DNA of 64,000 nucleotides from Viola odorata. Taxonomy: Eukaryota > Streptophyta > Magnoliopsida > Malpighiales > Violaceae. Every line of letters starts with the position of its first letter. The stretch's first letter is position 1. Positions 1 to 11,111 of this stretch are shown piece after piece. A program made the position numbers and the translations under genes. The notes beneath the pieces are model-generated. The model did not search any database, had not been told where the DNA came from, and worked only from the letters and a program-made list of their open reading frames with translations. The DNA lies in assembly GCA_963691705.1 (NCBI GenBank), contig OY829539.1, positions 25,900,407-25,964,406 on the forward strand, given 5' to 3'.

Positions 1-495
1 CCCGCTCGGATCACATCTCTTCCTCAAAGTCCGAATTTTGCGGTATCCTCGCTCGGATCACATCTCTTCCTCAAAGTTTGAATTTTGCGGTATCCCCGCT
101 CGGATCACATCTCTTCCTTAAAATCTGAATTTTGCGGTATCCCCACTCGGATCACATCACATCTCTTCTTCAAAGTTCAAATTTTGCGGTATCCCCGCTC
201 AGATCACATCTCTTTCTCAAATTCTGAATTTTGCGGTATCCCCACTCGGATCACATCTCTTCCTCAAAGTCTGAATTTTGCTGTATCCCCGCTCGAATCA
301 CATCTCTTCCTCAAAATCCGAATTTTGCGGTATCCCCACTCAGATAACATCGCTTCCTCAATGTCTGAATTTTGGGGTATCCCCGCTCGGATCACATCTC
401 TTCGTCAAAATCCAAATTTTGCGGTGTCCCTCGCTCGGATCTCTTTTTGCGTCAATGTCCTAATTTTGCGGTGCCCCGTTCAGATCTCAACTTAC
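1..495. repeat. 47-bp minisatellite array
   Basis: About ten head-to-tail copies of a unit that starts GCTCGGATCACATCTCTTCC. Copies start at 4, 51 and 98, which gives a 47-bp period; one copy has a 5-bp ATCAC duplication near 155. Copies diverge at scattered positions and decay after about 440. The period is not a multiple of three. The open frame across it only translates the repeat, so it is not a gene. The array runs off the window start. It probably belongs to the 3' non-coding part of the plus-strand LTR element whose LTR lies at 18146-21338; such arrays are known there in plant Tat elements. Confidence 0.9.
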
Positions 496-969
496 CTCGC
501 TGCGCCTCGCTATCAGGGAAGTTTTCCATTACATTTTCGCAATTTCCTTCTCCAATTTATGTTTCTGCAATTTTAAAATTCCTACGATTTACATTGCTAC
601 AAATGTGTGCGCATATTGTTTGCTAAAATCCTTAACTTCTGCAAAAATATATATATTACTTGAGCTAAAAAAAAAATCCTACATTTTTAGATCAAGCATG
701 TTCATCATTTTATCATGTCACGGATAACTTGTGCGTTAATTAGAAATTATATAAACATACATGATCTTGTCTGTTAACTCTTGTATCTATGACATGTTTT
801 AGACTTAAGCAGTCACAAACATATCCCTGTGAGTATTTTGGGCCGTCACGCCTCGTTTCGTTCATGAGTGTAAATGCTAAGCTAAGTGCTAGTTAGATTT
901 GCATAATATCTAGGGTACATGAACCATCAGACATGGGATAACAGTAAGATGGTATTGGACTTTGCTTTT
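496..969. other. Non-coding interior of the host LTR element
   Basis: No gene seen. AT-rich sequence between the minisatellite and the first family A LTR. Its last five bases (965-969, CTTTT) are the left target-site duplication of family A and are repeated at 7845-7849 and 16031-16035. The pre-insertion sequence would therefore have joined 969 to the segment now at 16036. Confidence 0.6.
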
Positions 970-1564
970 TGATAAAGCCCAAGCTCTGATTTGGAGGAGT
1001 TTGGCCGAAGGAATCCTTGAAGGAGTCGGATCTAGTCTCTTTAGGAGGTTGGCATTTGGATAATTGGATGGATGAACGTATTATTTGAGATAGTGATGGA
1101 GTTGATAGTAGTGGACATAAATGGAGGAAAAGGAAAGTGTATTGAGGATAACAAAAAGGAACTATTGTTCTTGACAAACCCCCTCACCTCCTGGATGAGT
1201 AACCTTGCCGAAAAGAACAAAGGATCTCTTAAACAAATACAACTCTCTCACCTCTTGGATGAGCAACCTGATTTGTTTAGATAGTTGGTGGTGGTTTTAA
1301 GAACCCTAATGCTTAAGCTAAAAGTTTGGTCCTTGAAGAAGATAACACAAAAACAAAGACAAGCTATAAAAGAGGCTATCTCCTTTTATTTATAGCTTGA
1401 GAATTATTACATGAGAAAACCCTAAAATAACCCTTCATTTAAACCTAGGAAGGCCGGCTGACTTGATCACCAAAACAGTCCCTAATGTGCTAGTTTTCGC
1501 CGTGAGATCCAACGTTGGTCCGAGAAAGGCATAAGGACGAGCTGGAGCATTTAAGCTCATATCA
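970..1564 (-). repeat. Family A LTR 1 (3' LTR)
   Basis: 595-bp LTR, TGATAAAGCC to GCTCATATCA. It is preceded by target repeat CTTTT and followed by a polypurine tract read on the minus strand. A minus-strand TATA box (CTATAAATA) lies near 1388-1396. It shares an outer-type sequence (AAGCCCAAGCTCTGATTTGG) with LTR 5 and differs from the inner LTRs 2-4. The C-terminal codons of the element ORF lie inside this LTR, with the stop at 1435. Confidence 0.88.
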
Positions 1565-2865
1565 TCCCATCCCCCATTAGGGAGATTCACCCTCGAATCT
1601 ATACGCTCCATTCCTTGCTCGGCCAGCCGAGTCTTAGCTTGTTCACGGCTGGTGGACACACGTGGAAATGTCTTGATAATTCCTTCGGAAAAGATAGGCC
1701 AAGCGGAAGGCCTTTTGCTGGTAATGTACGGGTTCGTCCTCATATCAGGAGGCTTCTTCGAAGGCCATGGAGCTGCTCTTAGGCTCGTATCATCCCCTCC
1801 CCGTTTGCGAGGCTTCGTCCTCGAAGCCATTTCTGAAAGCTCCTCGACTCTCATACCTATAAACTTAATCACACTTGGAAATAAAGGTGAGAACTCAAAA
1901 TGAGCGATGGAAGAGGTGTGGCCAACAAGCTCGACTCTAAGGAGAAAAGGATCCGAATAGCTAATGGAGGGAATCGCCGGAAAGATAGAGAACTCGCTGT
2001 CTAGATGTGCAAAGTGGCGCTGCAATTCAAGACAATGAAACGCTCTCTCATGGCAGCCCGTATACAACCCACTAAGCCCTAAGTCATTCCCCTTGGTGTC
2101 ACCCACCACAGTATCATCATCACATGGGACATCAACCTCGTCAAGTGACGGCACCAGACCTATCTCTTCCACAAGTGGGGCCAAACTCTCCTCACTCGAA
2201 TGTGGATTGCAATAGGCCACACTACACTCAACGATGGGAGGAAGTGGAGGTATGTCAACCCTTGGTTTCAAGGAGCTATATGCCTCAGAAATGGCAGCAT
2301 TGGGTTGATCTTGTTGCGCCCATCGGCGTTGCAATTCAGCCGAGTCTTCTAATTGTGCCTTAAGTATGGCAACGATGGTGTCTAATGCTTGATAGGAAAC
2401 CAAGGTGGAAGGATGCTCTTGCGGATAGGAAATCTCATGTGCATATGAAGGAACATCGGCATAGGAAGGCTCGCGAACATAGGTAGCAAGGGAATTAGTC
2501 CTGTTGGAGTAGCTCTCTCTCTCATTATCATGATTCCGAAGATGAGGTGGCACATAAGAATGTTGAGGAGGCTGCCGGACAGACACGCTAGAAGTGGAGC
2601 CATGGCCACGACTATGGTAGGATGCGTAACCTAGGCCATGGCTTGGAGAGGCGGCAGCCGAGCTCCTTCTCTCATTATCACGATGCCGAAGATGAGGTGG
2701 CACATAAGAACGTTGAGGAGGCTGCCGGACAGGCACGCTAGAAGTGGAGCCATGGCCACGGCTATGGTAGGATGCGGAACCTAGGCCATGGCTTGGAGAA
2801 GAGGCAGCCGTGGTGTAGAAGTCCTCACCCCAATAAGACCTACCATCCTCATAATAATAAGACAT
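1435..2865 (-). CDS. Family A ORF, copy 1 (intact, unknown function)
   Basis: 476-aa ORF starting MSYYYEDGRSYWGEDFY. The N-terminal third is low complexity, with two repeats built around SHGLGxASYHSRGHGSTS and RQPPQxSYVPPHLRHRDNER. A helical stretch follows (LDTIVAILKAQLED, then LQRRWAQQ), then an acidic middle (VEEIGLVPSLDEVDVP) and a basic patch (ASRTKPRKRGGDD). The last 44 or so codons are encoded by the LTR. A strong minus-strand acceptor (TTTCTTTTTGTAG) sits just upstream of the ATG, so the 5' leader is probably spliced. YVPPHLR-type motifs also occur in RNA-binding proteins. A gag-like RNA-binding role is possible, but no gag domain or zinc knuckle is seen. Confidence 0.7.
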   Translation of the reverse strand: MSYYYEDGRSYWGEDFYTTAASSPSHGLGSASYHSRGHGSTSSVPVRQPPQRSYVPPHLRHRDNERRSSAAASPSHGLGYASYHSRGHGSTSSVSVRQPPQHSYVPPHLRNHDNERESYSNRTNSLATYVREPSYADVPSYAHEISYPQEHPSTLVSYQALDTIVAILKAQLEDSAELQRRWAQQDQPNAAISEAYSSLKPRVDIPPLPPIVECSVAYCNPHSSEESLAPLVEEIGLVPSLDEVDVPCDDDTVVGDTKGNDLGLSGLYTGCHERAFHCLELQRHFAHLDSEFSIFPAIPSISYSDPFLLRVELVGHTSSIAHFEFSPLFPSVIKFIGMRVEELSEMASRTKPRKRGGDDTSLRAAPWPSKKPPDMRTNPYITSKRPSAWPIFSEGIIKTFPRVSTSREQAKTRLAEQGMERIDSRVNLPNGGWDDMSLNAPARPYAFLGPTLDLTAKTSTLGTVLVIKSAGLPRFK

Positions 2866-3177
2866 AGGCAAAGGTACCTACAAAAAGAAACAAAAGAAAA
2901 CAGAAATTCTATATACCAAAGGATTAGTCACTCCCTCGCGTGTTTCAGTCGTGTTTAAACTCTCAAAAAAAATTGGTCTCACTAAAATCTCTCAACTCAT
3001 CTTCAAACTGAACCGATTCTTGTGTAACAATCAACCACCAAGCTCAAATTCAATCACGAAGACCCAAACAAGAACGCTAGAAACAACAAGACAGTTTGCT
3101 GGAAATTTTCTGGCAGTTTTCTTAGAATTCGGCTATTACCCTTTAAAAACAGCAAACGGTGGAATTAATTCAAAAAA

Positions 3178-3402
3178 TTAAACTTGAACACTCCTAAGAT
3201 AAAGCTCTACAAGTTCCATAAAGGGAAGAAGAGAAAATTCCTTTTGGAAAATACAGTAAACAGACCAACAACGCAGGAATGACTCCTCTTGGATGGAAAC
3301 TGCGCGCGGATTTGTTTTGGACGAAATGAAGATGATGTGCTTCGAATCCACGGAAGACTCAAGAATAAAAAATGTTAAGCACAGAATGAAGTTTTTTGCC
3401 AC
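3178..3402 (-). CDS. Small leader ORF, 74 aa, conserved between family A copies
   Basis: An ORF just downstream of the internal TATA box, ending LYLRSVQV. The same 74-aa length is open at 6401-6625 and 14644-14868, with most differences substitutions rather than breaks. It contains the stretch RAVSIQEESFLRCWSVY. No family recognised and no clear initiation signal. It could be the first exon of a spliced transcript, an upstream ORF, or chance. Confidence 0.3.
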   Translation of the reverse strand: MAKNFILCLTFFILESSVDSKHIIFISSKTNPRAVSIQEESFLRCWSVYCIFQKEFSLLPFMELVELYLRSVQV

Positions 3403-3433
3403 AAATTTTCAGAATTTTCTGGGTAGGGGAACT

Positions 3434-3660
3434 TATATAACAGGGACAGACACGAAAGATTGGATGACAAGGAGTACAAAATATTTTCACGAAAAGTGTA
3501 TGACAAGGAGTACCCAAGGTAAAGTGTATGACAACAAGTGAAGGGTGTATGACAATGATCACAAGTGTGAATGTATGACAACCAAGTCTAATGTGTATGA
3601 CCAGTAGTGTTTGCAATGTGTATGACAATGAGTTCCCAAGTGTATGACAAGCAAAGCAAA
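3434..3660 (-). promoter_or_regulatory. Family A internal promoter: motif array plus TATA, copy 1
   Basis: On the plus strand, seven to eight copies of TGTATGACAA or near variants lie between about 3465 and 3655, at irregular 20-30 bp spacing. On the minus strand they read TTGTCATACA and lie upstream of a TATA box (TATATAA, 3434-3440), about 570 bp before the ORF start. This is the layout of a TATA promoter with a clustered activator site. It is separate from the LTR promoter. Confidence 0.6.
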
Positions 3661-4007
3661 AAGAAGTGTGCTGCCCTAATTTTGATTGATAGGTGCAGCA
3701 GCCACAAACACAAATTTGTTCAATCTTTGTGTGAAAACAAGATCAAAACTCAAGATAAAATTAATTTCTCAAGAATGGAAAAAATTTCAGATTTAATTTA
3801 AATTGTTTCCTATGGTAGAAAATAATGTGTAAACCATAGAAAAGGAAAGAGAAGAAATTTGATCCGTGGGAACAGCTCGGAAAAGTGTTTTAGCAATTTA
3901 AGGGAACGGTCCTTGAAAATGAACCGTGGAAATGATGAACAAGATGATTCTGACCATGAATAAGAACAATACCAACCTAGAGAATAGCTTGGAGCTCCAC
4001 TAGCACT

Positions 4008-4620
4008 TGATAAGGCCCTAGCTCCCTTGTGGAGGAGTTTAGCCGCTGGTTCATTGATGGAGTCGGATCTAGTCTCTTTAGGAGGTTGGCGTTTGGATAA
4101 TCGAATGGATGATCGGACTTGATATGGATGAACGGATATTTAGAAGGGGAGATGATTTAGATTGCAGCGGACATAAATGGAGGAAAAGGAAAGTGTATTG
4201 ATGATAACGAAAAGGAACTATTGTTCTAGACAAACCCCCTCACCTTTTGGATGAGTAACCTTGCCGAAAAGAACAAAGGATCTCTTAAACAAATACAACT
4301 CTCTCACCTCTTGGATGAGCAACCTGATATGTTTAGATAGTTGGTGCTGGTTTTAAGAACCCTAATGCTTAAGCTATAAGTTTGGTCTTTGAAGAAGATA
4401 ACACAAAAACAAAGACAAGTTATAAAAGAGGATATCCCCTCCTATTTATAGCTTGAGAATTATTACATGAGAAAACCCTAAAATAACCCTTCATTTAAAC
4501 CTAGGAAGGCCGGCTGACTTGATCACAAAAACAGTCCCTAATGTGCTAGTTTTCGCCGTGAGATCCAAGGCTGCTCCGAGAAAGGCATAACGACGAGTTG
4601 GAGCCTTTAAGCTCATATCA
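4008..4620 (-). repeat. Family A LTR 2 (shared inner LTR)
   Basis: 613-bp LTR, TGATAAGGCC to GCTCATATCA. It serves as 3' LTR for the ORF on its right and 5' LTR for the internal region on its left. A minus-strand TATA box (CTATAAATAG) lies near 4443-4452. It is of the inner subtype, with GGCCCTAGCTCCCTTGTGG after the first bases. Confidence 0.88.
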
Positions 4621-6088
4621 TCCCATCCCCCTTTAGTGAGATACTCCCTCGAATCTATACGCTCCATTCCTTGCTCGGCCAGCCGAGTCTTAGCTTGTTC
4701 ACGGCTGGTGGACACACGTGGAAATGTCTTGATAATTCCTTCGGAAAAGATAGGCCAAGCGGGAGGTCTTTTGCTGGTTATGTACGGGTTCGTGCTCCTA
4801 TCAGGAGGCTTCTTGGAAGGCCATGGAGCTTCTCTAAGGCTCGTATCATCCCCTCTCCGTTTGCGAGGCTTCGTCCTCGAAGCCATTTCTTCAAACTCCT
4901 CGACTCTCATACCTACAAACTTAATCACACTTGGAAATAAAGGTGAGAACTCAAAATGAGCAATGGAAGAGGTGTGGCAAACAAGCTCGACTCCAAGGAG
5001 AAAAGGATCCGAATAGCTAATGGAGGGAACCGCCGGCAAGATAGAGAACTCACTGCCTAGATGTGCAAAGTGGCGCTGCAACTTAAGAGAATGAAGGGCT
5101 CTCTCATGGCAGCCCGTATACAACCCACTAAGCCCTAAGTCATTCCCCTTGGTGTCACTCACCACAAGATCATCATCACATGAAGTTACACATGGGACAT
5201 CAACCTCGTCAAGTGACGGCACCAGACCTATCTCTTCCACAAGTGGGGCTGAACTCTCCTCACTCGAATGTGGATCGCAATAGGCCACACTAGACTCAAC
5301 GATGGGAGGAAGTGGAGGTGTGTCAACCCTCGGTTGCAAGGAGCTATATGCCTCAGAAATGGCAGCATTGAGTTTCTCTTGTTGCGCCCATCGGCGTTGC
5401 AATTCAGCCAAGTCTTCCAATTGCGCCTTTAGTATGGCAACGATGGTGTCTAATGCTTGATAGGAAACCAAGGTGGAAGGATGCTCTTGCGGATAGGAAA
5501 TCTCATGCGCATATGAAGGAACACGGGCATAGGAAGGCTCGCGAACATAGGCAGCAAGGGAATTAGTCCCGTCGGAGTAGCTCTCTCTCTCATTATCACG
5601 ATGTCGAAGATGAGGTGGCACATAAGAATGTTGTGGTTGTCAACGGTCGTAGCTTATAGGCTGCTCACCATAATAAGAAGGTGCGTGGGGAGGAGCAGCA
5701 CACCGAAGATGCGGTGGGACATAGTCGTGTTGAGGAGGTCGCCGACTTAAGATATTAGAAGTGGAGCCATAACCACAGCTTTGGTAGGAAGTGGAACCGA
5801 GGCCATGGCTTGGAGACGAGGCAACCGTGGTGTAGAAGTCCTCACCCCAATAGGCAGCAAGGGAATTAGTCCCATCAGAGTAGCTCTCTCTCTCTTATTA
5901 TCACGATTCCGAAGATGAGGTGCCACATAAGAACGTTGAGGAGGCTGCCGGACAGACACGCTAGAAGTGGAGCCATGGCCACGGCTATGGTAGGATGTGG
6001 AACCTAGGCCATGGCTTGGAGAAGAGGCAGCCGTGGTGTAGAAGTCCTCACCCCAATAAGACCTACCATCCTCATAATAATAAGACAT
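4491..6088 (-). pseudogene. Family A ORF, copy 2 (frameshifted)
   Basis: Second copy of the element ORF, long subtype. An extra repeat block (RRPPQH, APSYYGEQPISY region) lies between the N-terminal repeats and the helical stretch. The reading frame changes near 5630-5640, so the N-terminal part (to 5747) and the C-terminal part (5621-4491) are in different frames. The C-terminal 376 codons are otherwise open. It shares the long form with copy 4. Confidence 0.75.
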
Positions 6089-6655
6089 AGGCAAAGGTAC
6101 CTACAAAAAGAAACAAAAGAAAACAGAATTGCTATATACCAAAGGATTAGTCACTCCCTCGCGTGTTTCAGTCGTGTTTAAACTCTCAAAAAAATTTGGT
6201 CTCACTAAAATCTCTCAATTCGTCTTCAAACTGAACCGATTCTTGTGTAACAATCAACCAGCAAGCTCAAGTTCAATCACGAAGACCCAAACAAGAACGC
6301 TAGAAACAACAAGACAGTTTGCTGGAAATTTTCTGGCAGTTTTCTTAGAATTCGGCTATTGCCCTTTAAAAATAGTAAACGGTGGAATTAATTCAAAAAA
6401 TTAAACGTGAACACTCCTAAGATAAAGCTCTACAAGTTCCATGAAGGGAAGAAGAGAAAATTCCATTTGGAAAACACTGTAAACAGACCAACAACGCAAG
6501 AATGACTCCTCTCGGATGGAAACTGCGCGACGATTTTGTTTGGACAAAATAAAGACGATGTACTTAGAATCTATGGGAGACTCAAGAATGACAAATGTTA
6601 AGAACAGAATAAAGTTTGTTTCCACAAATGTTTAGAATTTTCTGAGTGGGGGAAC

Positions 6656-6880
6656 TTACATAACAGTGACAGACACGAAAGATTGGATGGCAAGGAGTAC
6701 AAAATAGTTTCACGAAAAGTGTATGACAAGGAGTACCCAAGGTAAAGTGTATGACAACAAGTGAAGGGTGTATGACAATGATCACAAGTGTGAATGTATG
6801 ACAACCAAGTCTAATGTGTATGACCAGTAGTGTTTGCAATGTGTATGGCAATGAGTTCCCAAGTGTATGACAAGCAAAGC
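6656..6880 (-). promoter_or_regulatory. Family A internal promoter, copy 2 (TATA decayed)
   Basis: The TGTATGACAA array is kept (about 6717-6875), but the TATA position reads TTACATAA on the plus strand instead of TTATATAA. The ORF it would drive (copy 2) is also frameshifted. Confidence 0.5.
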
Positions 6881-7230
6881 AAAAAGAAGTGTGCTGCCCT
6901 AATTTTGATTGATAAGTGCAGCAGCCACAAACACAAATTTGTTCAATCTTTGTGTGAAAACAAGATCAAAACACAAGATAAAATTAATTTCTCAAGAACG
7001 GAAAAAATTTCAGATTTAATTTAAATTGTTTCCTATGGTAGAAAACAATGTTTAAACCATAGAAAAGGAAAGAGAAGAAATTTGATCCGTGGGAACAGCT
7101 CGGAAAAGTGTTTTAGCAATTTAAGGGAACGGTCCTTGAAAATGAACTGTGGAAATGATGAACAAGATGATTTTGACCATGAATAAGAACAATACCAACC
7201 TAGAGAACAACTTGGAGCTCCGCTACCACT

Positions 7231-7844
7231 TGATAAGGCCCTAGCTCCCTTGTGGAGGAGTTTAGCCGCTGGTTTCGTTGATGGAGTCGGATCTAGTCTC
7301 TTTAGGAGGTTGGCATTTGGATAATCGGATGGATGATCGGACTTGATATGGATGAACAGATATTTAGAAGGGGAGATGATTTAGATTGCAGCGGACATAA
7401 ATGGAGGAAAAGGAAAGTGTATTGATGATAACAAAAAGGAACTATTTTTCTTAACAAACCCCCTCACCTCTTGGATGACTAACCTTGCCGAAAAGAACAA
7501 AGGATCTCTTAAACAAATACAACCCTCTCACCTGTTGCATGAGCAACCTGATTTGTTTAGATAGTTGGTGCTGGTATTAAGAACCCTAAAGCTTAAGCTA
7601 AAACTTTTGTCCTTGAAGAAGATAACACAAAAATAAAGACAAGCTATAAAAGAGGCTATCTCCTTCTATTTATAGCTTGAGAATTATTACATGAGAAAAC
7701 CCTAAAATAACCCTTCATTTAAACCTAGGAAGGCCGGCTGACTTGATCACCAAAACAGTCCCTAATGTGCTAGTTTTCGCCGTGAGATCTAAGGCTGCTC
7801 CGAGAAAGGCATAAGGACGAGCTGGAGCCTTTAAGCTCATATCA
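7231..7844 (-). repeat. Family A LTR 3 (5' LTR of the first dimer)
   Basis: 614-bp inner-subtype LTR ending ATATCA at 7844 and followed at once by CTTTT (7845-7849) and host-element sequence. That flank is the same as the one after LTR 5, which shows that element and flank were duplicated together. Confidence 0.88.
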
Positions 7845-7849
7845 CTTTT

Positions 7850-8984
7850 GCTCTTCTTCCACATTTTTCATTTTTTAAACCTTTTGCCTTCAAACACACA
7901 CTTTGTACACCATGTACGACTCTATCAAACATCCTAAAAGCCTCTTATCTTCTCCTAACCAAGTGAGTAGTGCTCGACTAGAACCGTTAAAACTGGAGTT
8001 GAAAATACACGTCAAGCAAGGGAATGACAAGGGAGCCCTTAGAGGGTTACTGACAAATCATGCGTCAGAAAGAGGGCGAATAAATCAAGGCTTGGAGGCT
8101 TTTGCCAAAGACAAAGAGGATGATAGACCAAATAAAAATTGTACTTGCTTTTGCTTGCTAAAAAGAAAAGAAAAAAAAAGAACACAATCAACAAAACAAC
8201 AGCAGAAGCAAGTACATATAAAAAAAAGGTGGATCAAACATCAAAATCCCTGCGAATTTTGAAGAACTTAGGCACAGTGCTCTCAAAACAATCCATAAGG
8301 AACATCTCAAGCAAGGATTCAACAATTTGTGCACTTCACCCTCGTTGCAATCAAATCGTCGAGCATCGTTCACCGCAATTTGTCCTCATCACAATCAGTC
8401 GTCGAGCACAACTCATTAAAACCTTCCGTAAAAAAAAACACAACACTTTTCCTTTTCTTCTACAAAATCCTCATTTTTCCTCCCTCGCAAAGTCCTTTCG
8501 ATTATTAGCAGGCCCATGCATGTGGATCTTTCACTCGGATTGACATTGCAAATTTAATTGTTGTGTTATATTTATTGCATTTTTAGGAGTGTAAACGCAT
8601 ATCCTTATTTTCTGAGCGTGAGCGCAAACACTAATATCCGGTAAGGGTTGCTTACGGCTACATGTCATGGGAAAGTCTTGTTCTTGAGGTCGTTATTTCC
8701 TGAACAAGACACAGACGTTATCTAGACTTGAATCAATCATGTTTATATAACAAAAATTGAACGAACAATTCCTCCAAAAAGAAAAATAATACTTGAATTT
8801 ATTTTCTTTTAAACGAAGAGGTCATTTTCAATCCAAAAAAAAGGGCTTGGGGGCAAGCCGAGGTTTAAATATAGGAATATTTGATATTTCTCACATAAGT
8901 CATTTGCTCTCTCTTTTTCTATCTGTTGCTCCTTCGTGCTTGTTTCCTTCCTGTTTGCAGGACACAGGTATGCTTCGTTGGAAT
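7850..8984. other. Host LTR-element non-coding sequence, duplicated
   Basis: Non-coding flank of family A, nearly the same as 16036-17160. A 119-codon frame beginning near 7903 (MYTMYDSIKHPKSLLSS) is broken early in the other copy. A/T tracts and small indels between the copies argue against coding. No gene called. Confidence 0.6.
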
Positions 8985-9140
8985 CAACCATGGGTCTTCG
9001 ATGAAGAAATCGTTGTAATGCCCTCATCTTGGATTTTCATCAAAATCCAATCAACAATCGAATGGAGAACGTTACCACTCCTCAACCATGGGTCTTCGAT
9101 GAAGAAATCGTTGTAATGCCCTCATCTTGGATTTTTATCA
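8985..9140. repeat. 98-bp tandem repeat, about 1.6 copies
   Basis: Units start CAACCATGGGTCTTCGATGA at 8985 and 9083. The duplicate locus (17161) has three starts, so unit number changed after duplication. Block 1 ends inside the second unit. Confidence 0.8.
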
Positions 9141-9930
9141 TAGAATATTCTATTTTTTTTCTTCAATTTTTCCTAATATTTCTATCAACATTTCCTTTGC
9201 GGAAGCTGGCCAGTGCATCATTCAGAACATGCGCGTTCTGAATATCGGGAGGAAGCCGCAGCAACTCTTCTTTAATCTCAGGAGAGCCAAATATCTCACC
9301 TACCAGGAAGGCCGTCGATTGATCTCGCAATAACGGGTCCGACACCCCTAAGGCATGAAGCCCGCTAGTGCTAAAGGCTGACAAATCCAACCGAGAAGGA
9401 ACCCCTTGAGGATCCTGAGGGGAAAGGTTGGCTATAATAGAGGGAGCGGAACCCTTGGCAGAGTCGTCAATGCCCGAAATGGAAGTAAAGAATAACGGTT
9501 GAGGACCCCCCGTTGGTGGGTCAGGAAGTGCGCTTGAGCTAGGAGCTGGCACTACCACGTCAGGAATGCAGGAGGAAATAAGAGAGCCGGGGGCGTTAGT
9601 CGGCGGAAGTGACTCTGCCGTCAGTGGAATTTCGGTGACCGTTGGAGGAATGACAGTTGACGCCTCAGTAACCTTTGTCATTTGAGAAGTACTCGCCACA
9701 GTAGAAACGTTGAACCCCATGGTGGGGACTTTGTCAACCTTTTTTGAAAAGATCCCAATAGCCTGACCATCCTTCTCCATTCTGAGTTTCTTCCGTTGAG
9801 CTGCGGAAGCATGGTGAAGCTCTGTCTCGATATCCATATCCTCGCTATCATTGTCAGTTATCCTAGTTATGGGTCGACTCAAAGTTACTCCTTTGCCCTG
9901 AACCAGTAACCAATTGTCAAGAAAACGAGA
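9141..9930 (-). pseudogene. Fragment of a Tat-type antisense ORF (filler)
   Basis: A minus-strand coding fragment of about 250 codons between the two duplicated blocks. It matches the antisense ORF at 52300-53040 of element D over its length: shared stretches include AAQRKKLRM, a Thr/Ser/Pro-rich linker, then LDLSAFSTSGLHALGVSDP and LNDALASF. It joins family A ORF copy 3 in frame at about 9920, giving a chimeric frame. Since antisense ORFs in Tat elements oppose gag-pol, this orientation fits an origin in the plus-strand host element. Confidence 0.8.
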
Positions 9931-11111
9931 GGCCAAGCGGGAGGCCTTTTGCTGGTTATGTACGGGTTCGTGCACATATCAGGAGGCTTCTTCGAAGGCC
10001 ATGGAGCTGCTCTTAGGCTCATATCATCCCCTCCCCGTTTGCGAGGCTTCGTCCTCGAAGCCATTTCTGAAAGCTCCTCGACTCTCATACCTATAAACTT
10101 AATCACACTTGGAAATAAAGGTGAGAACTCAAAATGAGCGATGGAAGAGGTGTGGCCAACAAGCTCGACTCTAAGGAGAAAAGGATCCGAATAGCTAATG
10201 GAGGGAACCACCGACAAGATAGAGAACTCGTTGTCTAGATGTGCAAAGTGGCGCTGCAATTCAAGACAATGAAGGGCTCTCTCATGGCAGCCCGTATACA
10301 ACCCACTAAGCCCTAAGTCATTCCCCTTGGTGTCACCCACCACAAGATCATCATCACATGAAGTTACACATGGGACATCAACCTCGTCAAGTGACGGCAC
10401 CAGACCTATCTCTTCCACAAGTGGGGCCGAACTCTCCTCACTCGAATGTGGATTGCAATAGGCCACACTAGACTCAACGATAGGAGGAAGTGGAGGTGTG
10501 TCAACCCTCGGTTGCAAGGAGCTATATGCCTCAGAAATGGCAGCATTGGGTTGCTCTTGTTGCGCCCATCGGCGTTGCAATTCAGCCGAGTCTTCCAATT
10601 GCACCTTAAGTATGGCAACGATGGTGTCTAATGCTTGATAGGAAACCAAGGTGGAAGGATGCTCTTGCGGATAGGAAATCTCATGTGCATATGAAGGAAC
10701 ATGGGCATAGGAAGGCTCGCAAACATAGGTAGCAAGGGAATTAGTCCCGTCGGAGTAGCTCTCTCTCTCATTATCATGATTCCGAAGATGAGGTGGCACA
10801 TAAGAATGTTGAGGAGGCTGCCGGACAGACACGCTAGAAGTGGAGCCATGGCCACGGCTATGGTAGGATGCGTAACCTAGGCCATGCCTTGGTGAGGCGG
10901 CAACCGAGCTCTCTCTCTCATTATCACGATGCCGAAGATGAGGTGGCACATAAGAACGTTGAGGAGGCTGCCGGACAGACACGTTAGAAGTGGAGCCATG
11001 GCCACGACTATGGTAGGATGCGGAACCTAGGCCATGGCTTGGAGAAGAGGCAGCCGTGGTGTAGAAGTCCTCACCCCAATCGGACCTAACATCCTCATAA
11101 TAATAAGACAT
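9885..11111 (-). pseudogene. Family A ORF, copy 3 (3'-truncated chimera)
   Basis: Starts MSYYYEDVRSDWGEDFY and stays open for about 390 codons, through both N-terminal repeats and the acidic middle. At the GGCCAAGCGG junction it runs into antisense-ORF sequence and stops at 9885. The LTR-encoded C-terminus and the 3' LTR are missing. Confidence 0.75.

Larger units (their letters stand above)
1697..9140. repeat. Segmental duplication, block 1
   Basis: Family A internal region 1, LTR 2, internal region 2, LTR 3 and 1.3 kb of host flank. The same order recurs at 9931-17316. Both blocks are about 7.4 kb. The left edge lies in the shared motif GGCCAAGCGG (1697 and 9931) and the right edge in a 98-bp tandem repeat. 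Confidence 0.8.

Noticed and set aside
85..576. 163-codon open frame with a repeated peptide
   Set aside because: It is the translation of the 47-bp minisatellite; the period is not a multiple of three and all frames are partly open, so no selection for protein is visible.
3359..3628. Repetitive ORF (VIH-type repeats) on the minus strand in each family A copy
   Set aside because: It only translates the TGTATGACAA motif array and changes with indels between copies.
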